A stretch of DNA of 64,000 nt from the NCBI RefSeq assembly GCF_000521485.1, contig NZ_BAVS01000017.1, forward strand, positions 1 through 64,000, in the 5' to 3' direction. The translations under genes and the position numbers were made by a program. Shown piece by piece: positions 39,101 through 51,796 of this stretch (its first letter is position 1; every line of letters starts with the position of its first letter). Source of the DNA: Gracilibacillus boraciitolerans JCM 21714. Its GTDB lineage: Bacteria > Bacillota > Bacilli > Bacillales > Amphibacillaceae. Under the pieces are notes generated by a model that was not told where the DNA came from, searched no databases, and saw only the letters and a program-made list of their open reading frames with translations.

Positions 39101-41368
39101 ACTGCTTTAGAAGCACGTGTATACTTTGTGTTTGGCAGTTTTGTGAATCATTGGAAGCAGCCCATTCGTTATAATCTGGATTATTTGGAGCGATCTCAAC
39201 AGCTTAGCGTTGAAACGGGTAATCTCCATTTGGCAGGTGCAACAGGAGCATTTATTGGTCTGACACATCTTCTTAAAGGAGATAATTTATCAGAAGTGAA
39301 GGAAGGGATCGAAAGACAGATAACTTTAGCACAGGTCAACGAATTTGTTATATCCAGTGATTTCTTGCAAGAGATATTGGACTGGATTGCGGTTCTATCT
39401 GAACCAGACAGGCAGCCAAATTGGGAATTTCCTGATCTTACCGATGATATGTCGGTTGCTATTATGCATAAAACACTTAGACTCCAAATGTCATTCTTGT
39501 TAAATAACCAATCTGAAGCGGTCACTTTAATGGAAGAATTAGAGCCTATTGTCGATAAAATGATGGTATTAATCATAGCACCTGAATACTTTTTTTATCA
39601 ATCATTATGGTTAACAAAGCTTTTAACAAAGTGTGAAATTCCAAAAAAAACAGCTTATAAAAAATTGAGAAGAAATGTGAAGAAATTGAAGAAATGGGCA
39701 ACACATGCTCCTGTCAACTATTTGCATAAGTATTTATTGATTTGTGCTGAGCTGGAGAAACTTGCGAATAATGAAGTGAAAGCAGGTCGTTATTATCATC
39801 AGGCATTACAACATGCAGAGGAAAATGAATTTCTCCAGGATATGGCGATTGCAAATCATTGTGCAGCAAGCTTCTATCTATCCATAAATCTTCCGAAAAC
39901 AGCTAAGAGTTATGTGACAGAGGCCTATAACAGTTATATTGCTTGGGGGAGCGGTTCATATTGCACAACAAATGAAAGATAGTTTTCCTAACTTATTGTT
40001 GCAAACGAATAAATCTTATCCGACCGATGGTAATGTAATGGAAAGCTTGGATAACAAAGCAATATTAGAAGCTGCTCGTATTATTTCAGGTGAAGTAGTG
40101 CTAGATAAACTTGTTAGTAAACTAATGGATATTTTTATAACCTATGCAGGAGCTGAGCATGCCTCCTTTTTAATCCAGGAGCAACAAAATCTTGCATTAG
40201 TTTCTTTCAAACATATTGAGGGAAAAATAGAAATGTATCAGCAGCTAAAAACAGTCGATGAATCTTCTCATTTATCGTCAGCTATTATTCATTATGTTGT
40301 GAATAGCAGGGAGGCAGTTGTTTTAAACAATGCAACGGAAGAAGGTCCCTTTATTGAAGATGACTATCTTCAGGAAGTACAGGCTAAATCCGTTTTGTGT
40401 CTTCCGATAGTTCACCAGGATAGACTGGTTGCTATTTTGTATATGGAAAACAATAAATCATCCCATGTATTTACCCGTGAACGATTAAATGTATTAACGT
40501 TAATCGCTTCCCAAGCCTCTGTATCGCTAGTAAATGCTTATCTTTATGCTGAATTAGAGGCTAAGGTGAAACAACGAACGGATTTACTAAATGATGCAAA
40601 TCAGGAATTAACAGCGGTAAATCAACAATTGACAAACTCCAAGGAAAAAATGAAGCAGATGATATCAAATATTTCCCATGATTTACAATCACCTGTAGCA
40701 GTAGTGCAAGGATATATCGGTGCATTGTTGGATGGTTTAGTAGATGACCCTGTTAAACAAAATGAATTTTTGCATACAATTAATTATAGGATGGGGAGCT
40801 TAAGTAAGCTGATCAAAGATTTATTTGACTTATCGAAGCTGGAATCTGGAGATATGAAATTTTCTATGGAAGCCATACCAGTTGATCAATTATTTGATCA
40901 TTTCTGTCAGCTGTTTAAGCTGGAAATCATACAGTCTGGCCTGCAATTTAAGCGGAGATTTAACAGGGATCAAGCGCAGGAATATCCACTGTTAGAAGTA
41001 GATGTTCAGAGATTGGAACAAGTGATGGCCAATTTAATTTCGAATGCGATTAAATATGCGACAAAGGAACTATTGAAATTGGTCTAACCATTACGGGTTC
41101 AAATGGAGCTGTCTTCTCCATCCGAGACGAAGGCGCCGGTATTACTGCCCAAGACCTTCCCTATGTATTTGATCGTTATTATACAAATAGCAAGCGCCAG
41201 GGAAGTGGACTAGGCCTTGCCATAAGCAAAGAAATTATTACCATGCACAACGGAAACATCTGGGTAGATAGTCAAATCGATCAAGGAACAACCTTTAACT
41301 TTTCGATACCACTTGTTTCACATTCGCTTGAAACACGGGGACGGTTCGCCTGTTTCACTAGAAGATAA
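36151..41368 (+). CDS. giant hybrid sensor: pseudokinase, AAA ATPase, TPR-like region, GAF and histidine kinase, frame interrupted
   Basis: About 1,740 residues. Domains: Ser/Thr-kinase-like (1-270), AAA/AfsR-type ATPase (Walker A GSAGIGKTAL, Walker B LVLFIDDLQWAD), a long helical/TPR region, GAF (about 1,300-1,440), coiled coil, HisKA with phospho-acceptor in ISHDLQSP, and HATPase (NLISNAIKYA, DEGAGI, GSGLGLAI). The kinase lobe keeps its Lys (VLIK), but the catalytic loop reads HKSLHLDN instead of HKD..N and the DFG site reads TGF, so it is probably inactive. Breaks: about 37283, 38128, 39947 (five Gs should be four) and 41067. The last residues are encoded by a REP-like sequence. No membrane helix, so cytoplasmic; probable partner is the upstream response regulator. 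Confidence 0.82.
41330..41356. repeat. REP-like element, left copy
   Basis: GAAACACGGGGACGGTTCG..CTGTTTC has complementary ends (GAAACA/TGTTTC) and the core GGGGACGGTTC, which reappears inverted right of the transposase. It lies inside the last codons of the hybrid kinase. Confidence 0.7.
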
Positions 41369-41374
41369 TCTGGT

Positions 41375-41413
41375 AAATCCTTCTCCAAATTTTTAAATTG
41401 GTGAAGGATTTTT
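41375..41413 (+). terminator. terminator after the hybrid kinase
   Basis: AAATCCTTCTCCAA pairs with TTGGTGAAGGATTT around a short A+T loop, followed by T residues. Confidence 0.7.
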
Positions 41414-41575
41414 ACTTGTTTTGTAGAATTATTAAAGGGTAGAAAATGTGCTTAAAAGCGTTCCACACTTTTTTATAAACTTCAGACTTCCTTCCGTATT
41501 GCCTCTCTTAAGAAATACATTTACTAAAAAATTTCTATGTCTTTATATAAATTTATATGCAAAGTGGTGATAAGT

Positions 41576-42358
41576 TTGCCTCGTCAAGCGAGAAGAAAGA
41601 GTAAGAGCGGTGTATATCATATCATGTTAAGAGGTGCAAACAAACAAGAAATATTTCACGATAATGAAGACAATGCGAGATTTATGAACATTCTTAACAA
41701 ATATAAAAAACAGGTACAATTAAAGATATTTGCCTGGTGTTTGATGAATAATCATGTACATCTTCTGATTAAGGAAGGAGAGGAGGAACTATCGGTAACA
41801 ATGAAGCGTATTGCTGTCAGCTATGTCCAGTATTATAACAAGAAATACAGCACCACAGGGCACCTCTTCCAGGATCGTTTTAAAAGCGAAAATGTGGAAA
41901 CAAAGCGATACTTTCTGTCTGTTGTCAGATACATTCATCAGAATCCGGTTAAGGCAGGAATGGTTACTCACGTTAAAGAATGGTACTGGAGCAGTTGTTG
42001 TGAATATTACCATAAATCCAGCGATTATCAAGAATTACTTGATCGCGATGGGGGGGTGCTGCGTATCTTTTCAGATAACCGAATAATTGCAATTAAGGAA
42101 TTCCAAGCATTTAATGAAAAAAGTAATGCGGATGTATGCTTTGAAAATGAAAAAAATAGGATAAGAACATTAACCGATGAAGAAGCTAGGAAAAAAATTA
42201 AAATGATTCTTGGTTCCATAACTTTTGCACAAGTGAAAAGTTTATCCAGAACAGAAAGAAATGATATATTACGAAAAGTGAAAACCGCTGAAGGAATCTC
42301 ACAGCGTCAGGCATCAAGAATTTTGGGTGTTTCTCTTAGTATTATTCACAGAGCATAA
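41576..42358 (+). CDS. REP-associated tyrosine transposase (Y1/HUH family)
   Basis: About 260 residues from TTG 41576. Y1 transposase core: LPRQARRKSKSGVYHIMLRG, metal-binding HUH motif in NNHVHLLIK, the nucleophile-Tyr helix (VSYVQYYNKKY), GHLFQDRFKSE and RYIHQNPVKAGM. RAYT enzymes nick single-stranded DNA at REP hairpins and are usually single-copy domesticated elements. The C-terminal extension ends in a helix-turn-helix-like RQASRILGVSLSIIHRA. A G7 run at 42052 adds a Gly. Flanked by inverted copies of GGGACGGTTC at 41330 and 42440, its likely substrates. Confidence 0.85.
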   Translation: MPRQARRKSKSGVYHIMLRGANKQEIFHDNEDNARFMNILNKYKKQVQLKIFAWCLMNNHVHLLIKEGEEELSVTMKRIAVSYVQYYNKKYSTTGHLFQDRFKSENVETKRYFLSVVRYIHQNPVKAGMVTHVKEWYWSSCCEYYHKSSDYQELLDRDGGVLRIFSDNRIIAIKEFQAFNEKSNADVCFENEKNRIRTLTDEEARKKIKMILGSITFAQVKSLSRTERNDILRKVKTAEGISQRQASRILGVSLSIIHRA

Positions 42359-42436
42359 AAAGATAAAAAGCTCGACTTATCACAATAAAATTTATTATAA
42401 AACCCCCCCTTAATAGACAATGTTTCCCCCCTTTTT

Positions 42437-42465
42437 GCAACACAAGAACCGTCCCCCATGTTTCA
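42437..42465. repeat. REP-like element, right copy (inverted)
   Basis: CACAAGAACCGTCCCCC followed by ATGTTTCATT is the reverse complement of the GGGGGACGGTTC motif in the left copy. Together the two copies bracket the transposase gene. Confidence 0.7.
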
Positions 42466-42572
42466 TTAAATTTCACTTCCTATGAAAATAGAGCTATAAT
42501 ATAGTGATAGTCTATGGTATGAATAGGGGGACGTCTTGGAGAAAAATTAAAGCATTCCTTCACGAGCATCTT

Positions 42573-42605
42573 CTTTTAAAGTAAAGCGTTCGTTTACTTT
42601 TAAAG
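42573..42605. repeat. inverted repeat upstream of the DgcN-like gene
   Basis: CTTTTAAAGTAAA and TTTACTTTTAAAG form a 13-bp stem with one mismatch around GCGTTCG, followed by TCTTAGG..CTTTTTTG. Could be a terminator for an unrecognised leader transcript or an operator. It lies 63 bp before the next start. Confidence 0.45.
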
Positions 42606-42667
42606 TCTTAGGTGTCTTTTTTGTGTAATGGAAACGATACCACAAATAGAACGGGGAGGTATATGAA

Positions 42668-43735
42668 ATGAAAAAACGTGCGATTGTTTATTGTGAAAAC
42701 CTATTTGGTAAATGGGACGGTAAAACAGCAAATGGGTTAATTCAGGAAAGTGGTCATTACGAAATTGTCTCTGTTATAGATAGTAGTAAATCCGGTATCG
42801 ATTCGGGGGGACTTTTTACTTGGAAAACAGAACGGTATACCCATATCCAAGGATCTCGATCATGCATTATCGCATTCTAAAGAAAAAGTGGATGATTTTA
42901 TCTTTGGCATTGCACCTGCTGATGCTTCTTAAAGAGGGAAGAAAGATACATCATTCAAATGGCTATGAAGGCGGGGGGGATGAACATTGTGAATCCTCTA
43001 CAAGAATTGCTTACAGAGGATGAAGAAATGGTCGAACTGGCAAATAAGTACGGAGTGAATATTTATGATATTCGAAAACCACGACCCCGTAAGGAATGGA
43101 CGATATTCACAGGGCAAATCTTAGATTTAAAAACGCCTGTCCTTACTGTGTTAGGGACGGATGGGGGGGCATGCGGAAAACGCACCACTGCAATGGTGAT
43201 AGAAAAAGAAATGAACAGAAGAGGCTATCACACAACCTTTATTGCAACAGGTCAAACCGGCCTTATTCAAGGAGCTAAATATGGATTTGCCATGGATGCT
43301 TTTCCTCTGCAATTTATGATAGGAGAATTAGAAAGAGAAATCTTACGTTCAAATAAGGCAGAAAATCCTGATTTTATTATAGTGGAAGGGCAAGGTGCAT
43401 TAAGCCACCCTGCCTATGCTAGCTCATCAGGAATTTTAAAGGGCGCAAGACCACAAGCGGTTATTTTACAGCATCCACCAAAAAGAGAATATTTAAGTGA
43501 TTTTCCTTTTATTAAAACCCCCCCTTCTGTAAAAAGTGAAATAGAACTTATTGAACATTTTGCTCAAACGAAGGTAATTGGTATTACCCTAAACCATGAA
43601 GAAATGAATGAGCAGGAAATAGAAGCAACCATTAATGAATATGAACAAGTATTTCAATTGCCTACAACAGATGTTTTGAAAAAGGGAGCAGATAAAATAG
43701 TTGATCGCATTATCGAATATTTCTTTTCAAAATAA
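42668..43735 (+). CDS. DUF1611 protein (DgcN-like), frame interrupted
   Basis: About 350 residues. N-terminal domain with GIAPADASL and GMNIVNPLQELL, then a P-loop-type domain with LGTDGACGKRTTA, FIATGQTGLIQGAKYG and VEGQGALSHPAYA, which I recognise as DUF1611/DgcN, reported to work in D-glutamate catabolism by N-acetylation. Breaks at about 42806 (six Gs should be four: SGTFLLGKQNGIPI) and 42930 (lost T: DASLKREERY). G7 runs at 42974 and 43164 add Gly residues, the second inside the P-loop (TDGGACGK). An alanine/ornithine-racemase-like gene follows 24 bp later, a frequent pairing. Ribosome site GGGGAGG. Confidence 0.72.
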
Positions 43736-43759
43736 GAGAATAGCAGGAGTTGTAAGTGG

Positions 43760-44868
43760 ATGGAAAACATTTTCCCAAGAGTAGAAATTAATCTTGAAAA
43801 AATTAGACATAATGCAAAAATCTTAACAGTATTAGCAGCTAAGAAGGGCATTTCAGTTACTGGAGTAACAAAAGGGGTTGCGGGTAATCTTGATATCGCA
43901 AATGTAATGATTGATGCAGGGATTACCTGTCTCGCCGACAGTAAAATGAAAAATATCATCAGGATGAAAAAATACGGATTGCATGCAAAATTTATGTTAT
44001 TAAGGACACCAGCACTTAGTGAAATAAAGGAAGTTGTCGAATTTGTAGATATCAGTATGAACTCCGAACTGTCCGTAATTAGGAGTTTGGCGGCAGAGGC
44101 GATCAAACAACATAAAGTTCATTCCATCATCTTAATGGTAGAGATGGGTGATTTAAGAGAAGGTATTATGGTCAGGGATCTCCCTGCAATCATTCGTGAA
44201 GTTATAGGATTAAAAGGGGGGGTTCATCTGGAAGGATTGGGAACTAATTTTGCGTGCTTTGGGGGGGGAATTATCCCAACAGAACAAAAAATGATCCAGT
44301 TTTCGCAATTGGCAAGAGAGATGCAGAGGAAATTCTCGATTATTTTCTCATACATTTCTGGAGGTAATTCAGCTAATTATAATTGGCTTGTCAATACAAA
44401 AAAACAGGCCTGATTAGTAATCTTCGGTTTGGAGAATCAATCCTGTTAGGCCGCGAGACTGTAAATGGTGAAAATGTTCCAGGTCTATATCAGGATGCCT
44501 TTTGCTTAGTTTCTGAGGTGATTGAAGTAAAGTCTAAACCTTCTCGACCCTTTGGTGAAACAGGAAGTAATGCATTTGGAGAAAGGTTACTATTTAAAGA
44601 TAACGGAATGATGAACCGTGCTATTATCGGATTGGGACGGCAGGATGTCATGGTCAAGGGATTAGAGCCATTGCAACCTGTTGACATTATTGGATCAAGT
44701 AGTGATCATATTATTCTAAATGCAAAGAATATGAAGATAAGTCCAGGAGATTTAATTAAATTTTCTCTAAATTATGGAGCGCTATTATCTGTTATGACTT
44801 CTCCTTATATATATAAGAAAAGTATTTATCGCAAAAGCAGTCACGCCATTAGTAAAAATTTAGCATGA
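43760..44868 (+). CDS. PLP-dependent alanine/ornithine racemase-family enzyme, frame interrupted
   Basis: About 365 residues, fold type III PLP racemase. N-terminus PRVEINLEKIRHNAKILTVL, PLP-binding Lys in VTKGVAGN, then MVEMGDLREGI, LEGLGTNFACFG, SGGNSANYNWL and NLRFGESILLGRE, the pattern of the Orr/YhfX-like branch rather than housekeeping Alr. The frame breaks at about 44400: a run of seven As should be eight, after which TGLISNLRFGE is continuous. G7 and G8 runs at 44217 and 44262 add Gly residues. With the DgcN-like neighbour it suggests D-amino acid metabolism; substrate not resolvable. Confidence 0.75.
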
Positions 44869-44980
44869 TTATTTTATATTTATATAGTGGGACTATCAAA
44901 CTGGGCATTTCTTACGTTACACATATCTGAATAAGTAAAGGGTAACCTATAGTATCCATAAAACATAATAGGAGGATACC

Positions 44981-45954
44981 ATGACAATTGTTCGTCTCGG
45001 CTATGTGGCGATGAGTATGCAGGTGAAAAATACTTCTCCTTCCAAAACGATGACCTTTACCCAATTCGAAAAAATTGTGGATAGAGAAGCGGCAATTCGC
45101 AAATTAGAACGTATTGCCTTAACTAATTTACATAATACGTCCAGAATATTGAAGCATAATATTGCATCAGATATTTATTTTTATCGATTAACTTCAAGAT
45201 TGATTCCATTAGCGAACCATGAAGCATTACTAGATTGGAATTATATGAAGCCGCTGGGAGAAAGTCTGAAAGAGTTAGGAGATTTTGTACAGAAGCATCA
45301 AATACGAGTCGATTTCCATCCCGATCATTTTGTGCTCATTAATTCACCTAAAGAAGAAGTGCTAAAAAACTCAGTCAAAACCTTAAAATTACACTATTTA
45401 TTACTAAAAGGGATGGGAATCGATCCTCAGCATCGATGTGTTCTTCATATAGGCGGGAAATATAAGGAAGCAGATAAAGCACTGGAACGTTTTGTTGATA
45501 ATTGGATGATGGTACCAAGTCCAATTCAAAAAATGATAATGCTTGAGAATGATGACACTTCTTTTACATTAGAAGATAACCTCTATCTATGCGAGAAACT
45601 AGGGATTCCGCTTGTTTTTGACTATCACCATCACCTTGTCCATCATAAAAATAAGGATTGGGAAAGTAACTGGGAACGAGTTGTGAAGACCTGGGAGTAT
45701 TCTATTCCCCCCCACTGCCGATAAAAATGCACATATCCAGTCCGAAAAGTGATCAAGCGATCCGTCACCATGCAGACTTTATTGATATTGATATATTTAT
45801 TGATTTTTTAAAAGAAATAAAGGGTACTGTTCCCAGAATTGATTGTATGATAGAAGCGAAGAAAAAAGATGAAGCGCTGTTTAAATTAATGAAACAGATA
45901 CAATTAAGAGACGATTTTGAAATCATCAATGGATCTACTTTTCGATTACAATAA
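44981..45954 (+). CDS. uvsE: UV DNA damage endonuclease, frame interrupted
   Basis: About 323 residues. UvdE/UvsE TIM barrel: VRLGYVAMS at the start, LHNTSRILKHNI, RVDFHPDHFVLINSP, VLHIGGKYKEAD, LENDDTSF with metal ligands, PLVFDYHHH, and MHISSPKS..RHHADFID. It nicks DNA 5' of UV photoproducts in a one-enzyme alternative to UvrABC. The frame breaks at 45707 in a run of seven Cs; five restores IPPLPIKMHISSPK. The last third, with metal-site residues, is lost in the given frame. Monocistronic spacing, GGAGGA ribosome site. Confidence 0.88.
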
Positions 45955-46098
45955 AAAAAGGTACTTCATTGTATTTTAATTTCCTTGGTCACTGATGCAG
46001 AATAGACAATATATTAGAAAAAAACGTGAAAAATGGAAGTCATGTATAATGTGATTGAGAAAGTGGAAATTTTTAAATTCCATTAAGGAGGAATCTTT

Positions 46099-47489
46099 GT
46101 GCATGTTATCATCCGGATTGAAATGGATAAAGAAAAAGTAAATATAGGTAAAATTGCAACGCTGATCAATCAGCATAATGCCGATTTAATAGCGATCGAT
46201 GTCATAAGGGAGACATCAAAGCAAACAATAAGAGATATATCGATTAAGGTTAGTAATGAAGCTGTTCAAATCAAGGTAATTGACGCTTTAAAGGAAACAG
46301 AAGGGGGGGTCCACGTTAAGCATATTTCGGATCGAACTTTTCTGATTCATTTAGGGGGGAAAGTTAGAAATTCAGCCTAAGCTAGACCTTAAGAACAGAG
46401 AACAGCTGTCCCATGTCTACACACCAGAAGTAGCGAGAGTGTGCCGTGCGATTGATGAGCAGCCGGAACTAGCACATAACTTGACGATAAAGAATAATAC
46501 GATTGCAATAGTATCCGACGGTACAGCGGTGCTAGGTCTGGGAGAGCTTCGCCCTGAGGCAGTAATGCCCGTTATTGAGGGGGGGAAGGCAATGTTGCAT
46601 AAGCGTTTTGCGAATGTCAATGCCTACCCGATCTGTTTAGGCACAAAAGATCCACAAGAAATTATTAAAACGATTAAAGCAATAAGCCCGGGATTTGGTG
46701 CGATCCATTTGGAAGATATTGCATCACCACAATGCTTTGAAATTGAAGAGACGTTAGAAAAAGAATTAGATATTCCTGTATATCATGATGATCAGCATGG
46801 AACGGCTATTGTTGTGTTAGCTGGTGTTTTGAATGCGCTTAAATTAACGAAGAAGAATTTAGAAGATGTGAAGATTGTTGTATGTGGCGTTGGAGCTGCA
46901 GGTATTGCGATTACTAAGATGCTTTTAGCAGCTGGAGCGAAAAATATTGTAGGAGTAGATAAGGAAGGCACGATTACTTCAGAAAAACAGTACGATAATC
47001 AGATGTGGCAATGGTATGCGTCCCAGACAAACGCAGATAAAATCGATGGACCATTAAACAAGGCAATGGAGAATGCGGACATATTTATAGGTGTAGCAGA
47101 TGCTGATATATTAAAAGTCGAGGATATTAATAGAATGGCAACTGATCCGATTGTGTTTGCCCTAGCTAACCCCCAATCCTGAAATCTCACCAGATGTAGC
47201 TCAAGATCATGTGCGTGTCATGGCAACGGGAAGATCGGATTATCCGAATCAGGTAAATAATCTTTTATGTTTTCCAGGGATATTCAGAGGTGCTTTAGAT
47301 GCTAAGGCGACTACGATTAATGATGAAATGAAAGTAGCGGCAGCGCAAGCTATTGCGGAGACCATTCAGGAAGATGAATTAAGTGAAGATTATATTGTTC
47401 CAGGTGTATTTAATGAGAGGGTTGTAGAACTAGTAAGAAATGCTGTATATCAAGCAGCAATGGATAGTGGGGTGTCCAGGAAATTATAA
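46099..47489 (+). CDS. NAD-dependent malic enzyme with N-terminal ACT domain, frame interrupted
   Basis: About 460 residues from GTG 46099 after AAGGAGG. ACT domain (residues about 1-80), then malic enzyme: NREQLSHVYTPEVARVC, SDGTAVLGLGELRPEA, FGAIHLEDIASPQCFEIEE, DIPVYHDDQHGTAIVVLAG, Rossmann GVGAAGIA, NPNPEISPD, GRSDYPNQVNN and FPGIFRGALD. It decarboxylates malate to pyruvate. The ACT domain suggests amino-acid control. Breaks: about 46357 (six Gs should be five: GGKLEIQPKLDL) and 47171 (five Cs should be four: ANPNPEIS). G7 runs at 46304 and 46579 add Gly, the latter in EGKAML. Complements Mqo elsewhere in the window. Confidence 0.9.
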
Positions 47490-47496
47490 GTGATCA

Positions 47497-47528
47497 AAAG
47501 AGCATCAGGTTATAACCTGATGCTCTTT
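47497..47528. terminator. bidirectional terminator
   Basis: Perfect 16-bp inverted repeat AAAGAGCATCAGGTTA and its complement with no loop bases unpaired beyond the centre, T-rich on both sides, between converging malic enzyme and DUF4317 genes. Confidence 0.8.
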
Positions 47529-47533
47529 GTGAA

Positions 47534-48700
47534 TTATTTAAAAGCCTCTGGAATCATTGTAAATCCATCGATTAAGGTATCTTCTTCGACTTCAATCATC
47601 AGATATCTTCTTCCGTCAAATTGGACTTGTCTTACATGGCGTAAATCTTCGGGGCTTACTGAAATATTGGCTACTTTTGTATTGATTTTAATCGATTTAG
47701 ATTTATACTTCGGCACGATATTACGGGCCTTGAGCTCGTAGCTTGTATCATCGATCACATTTTTAAAAGCTGTCTCCATTCTTTCCGTATCGATATCTTC
47801 CACACCACTTGATTTTAAAACGCGTTCGACATCTTTATAATCAAGAGTTGGTGTTTCTTCGTCTTCATTATCTTCCGTCATCCGGTGAATTTCCTCATAG
47901 ACATTAGCAAGTGTAGAGGAATTTATTTGATGACCTACTGCATCGCGAACGACCTCTTCGAAAACTATTTTATCTTCTTTAGCTGTCATTGTTTCTTCTG
48001 CGTTTAAAACTACTTCAACAAAAGTTTCATCCGGTTCATTTGCTTTACCGGCTGCATAGAGAATATGGTTGACATCTGCAGCGTTATCTGTAAAGCAAGG
48101 AAATAAAAAACCACCAATTGGTGCGGTTAAATTAATAACAGGATTAACTACCACATTGTATTTGAATTGTTTCTCCACATAATCAAATTGAAGTTCCTTC
48201 TTCGGATCCTGGGTTTTATTGATACTACAAAGAATAAAAGAATGAGAATATACTGCATTAAGTTGACTTTCTTCAGACTCTTCACTTTGACGTTTTGTCG
48301 GCTTCACATATTCTCCGCGAATAAAGGTGATAACAATATCCATTTCATATTGCCGATCCTGCAGCATTTTTTCTACGATTTCAAGCATCTGCTCTTTCCA
48401 ATCATCGCTCTCTGCTGTTAGTAATCCTTTATGTAAGATTAGTTGGGTAGGGTTATCGACGTCAGACTGAAATTTAAGCTCAAATAACTTTTCATCCAGT
48501 TGGCCTGTTAGTACTTTTTTAAAATTGTTCATGAATAATTCCTGTTCGTCTTGGTCTAACATACCAAATATTTGGCTCTGTTGATGATAGATATCACTGG
48601 ATTCCTTCATGACATAGACGTTAAAGATTTCGTTAATCTTTATGCGGTCATTATCTATTTTAAATTCTTTTCGTATACTGGCTATATCTTTTTTATTCAT
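47534..48700 (-). CDS. DUF4317-like cytoplasmic protein
   Basis: 388 residues, one of the few long genes here with an intact frame and no G/C run. Begins MNKKDIASIRKEFKIDND, a start I associate with DUF4317 of Bacillota. Other features: IFNVYVMKESSDIY, DIVITFIRGEYVKP, FILCSINKTQDPKKELQFDY, NPVINLTAPIGGFLFPCF, and a C-terminal half rich in acidic residues ending VEEDTLIDGFTMIPEAFK. No signal or membrane segment. Function not known to me. Confidence 0.65.
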   Translation of the reverse strand: MNKKDIASIRKEFKIDNDRIKINEIFNVYVMKESSDIYHQQSQIFGMLDQDEQELFMNNFKKVLTGQLDEKLFELKFQSDVDNPTQLILHKGLLTAESDDWKEQMLEIVEKMLQDRQYEMDIVITFIRGEYVKPTKRQSEESEESQLNAVYSHSFILCSINKTQDPKKELQFDYVEKQFKYNVVVNPVINLTAPIGGFLFPCFTDNAADVNHILYAAGKANEPDETFVEVVLNAEETMTAKEDKIVFEEVVRDAVGHQINSSTLANVYEEIHRMTEDNEDEETPTLDYKDVERVLKSSGVEDIDTERMETAFKNVIDDTSYELKARNIVPKYKSKSIKINTKVANISVSPEDLRHVRQVQFDGRRYLMIEVEEDTLIDGFTMIPEAFK

Positions 48701-48841
48701 GGATTATTTCACTCCTACTTCACAATCTTTTATATACGCTTTCATATTTTAACATAAGGATTAGCGGAGAGGAGATAAAATAAAAGAGAATCGTTTCGTT
48801 TTCTGAAACTTTTGGCGAATAATTTAATATATAAATCAACA

Positions 48842-48855
48842 TGAAACCGCTTTAT
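48842..48855. promoter_or_regulatory. candidate cre site overlapping a promoter for the galactanase gene
   Basis: TGAAACCGCTTTAT fits most of the cre consensus and overlaps a TATAAT at 48852-48857. About 170 bp before the GH53 start. The 48911 C-run region between them shows nothing else. Confidence 0.35.
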
Positions 48856-49006
48856 AATATAAAATGAAGAGTTTGTAAAAATAATTTATCACGGTGTAAT
48901 CGTCCGTAAAACCCCCCCCACTGATTGAAGTCTCACTTTATAAAGGAGGAGGCTGTTTTTTTGCTATTTCACATCTAGAATGAACAGCTTCAGACGAAAA
49001 GAATAA

Positions 49007-51339
<2,333 letters not shown>

Positions 51340-51440
51340 TAAAAAAATCCTTTAGTTGTATTTATGACTAAAGACTTTTTGTTTTTATCTTTAGATAATA
51401 GGGTAAAACTAACTAAAAAGGTGCTAAGGAGGTAAACGTC

Positions 51441-51743
51441 ATGCATGACACATTTAAAAAAGGTCTGACACTTGGTATCGGATTAGCCGCGGCAAGCAAG
51501 GAGCAGGCAGAGAAGGTCATTAATGAGTTAATGAAAAAAGGTGAAATATCACAGGAAGAATCGGATAATCTTTTTCAGGAATGGAAACAAAAAGGTGAAG
51601 AAAGTCAAAAGCAAATGGATCTGAAGGTGAAAGAAAAGTTAAAGAAGTTACTAGTTGAATTAGATGTGGTAACAAAAGATGATTTAACTGCATTAGAGCA
51701 AAGGATTACCCAGTTAGAGAATCAGTTGAAAGACAAAGAATAA
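51441..51743 (+). CDS. phasin-like helical protein
   Basis: 100 residues, intact, AAGGAGGTAAAC ribosome site. KKGLTLGIGLAAASKEQAEKVINEL at the start, then a long amphipathic helix ending LTALEQRITQLENQLKDKE with leucine-zipper spacing. Resembles small phasin-superfamily or PHA-regulator proteins. It lies 54 bp before a UbiB/ABC1 kinase gene, a pairing I recall from other Bacillota, and may be its partner. Confidence 0.65.
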   Translation: MHDTFKKGLTLGIGLAAASKEQAEKVINELMKKGEISQEESDNLFQEWKQKGEESQKQMDLKVKEKLKKLLVELDVVTKDDLTALEQRITQLENQLKDKE

Positions 51744-51796
51744 GTGGATCGTAATCTTTTGGACATAAAGGGGGGATTATTATCTTTCGAAAACAG

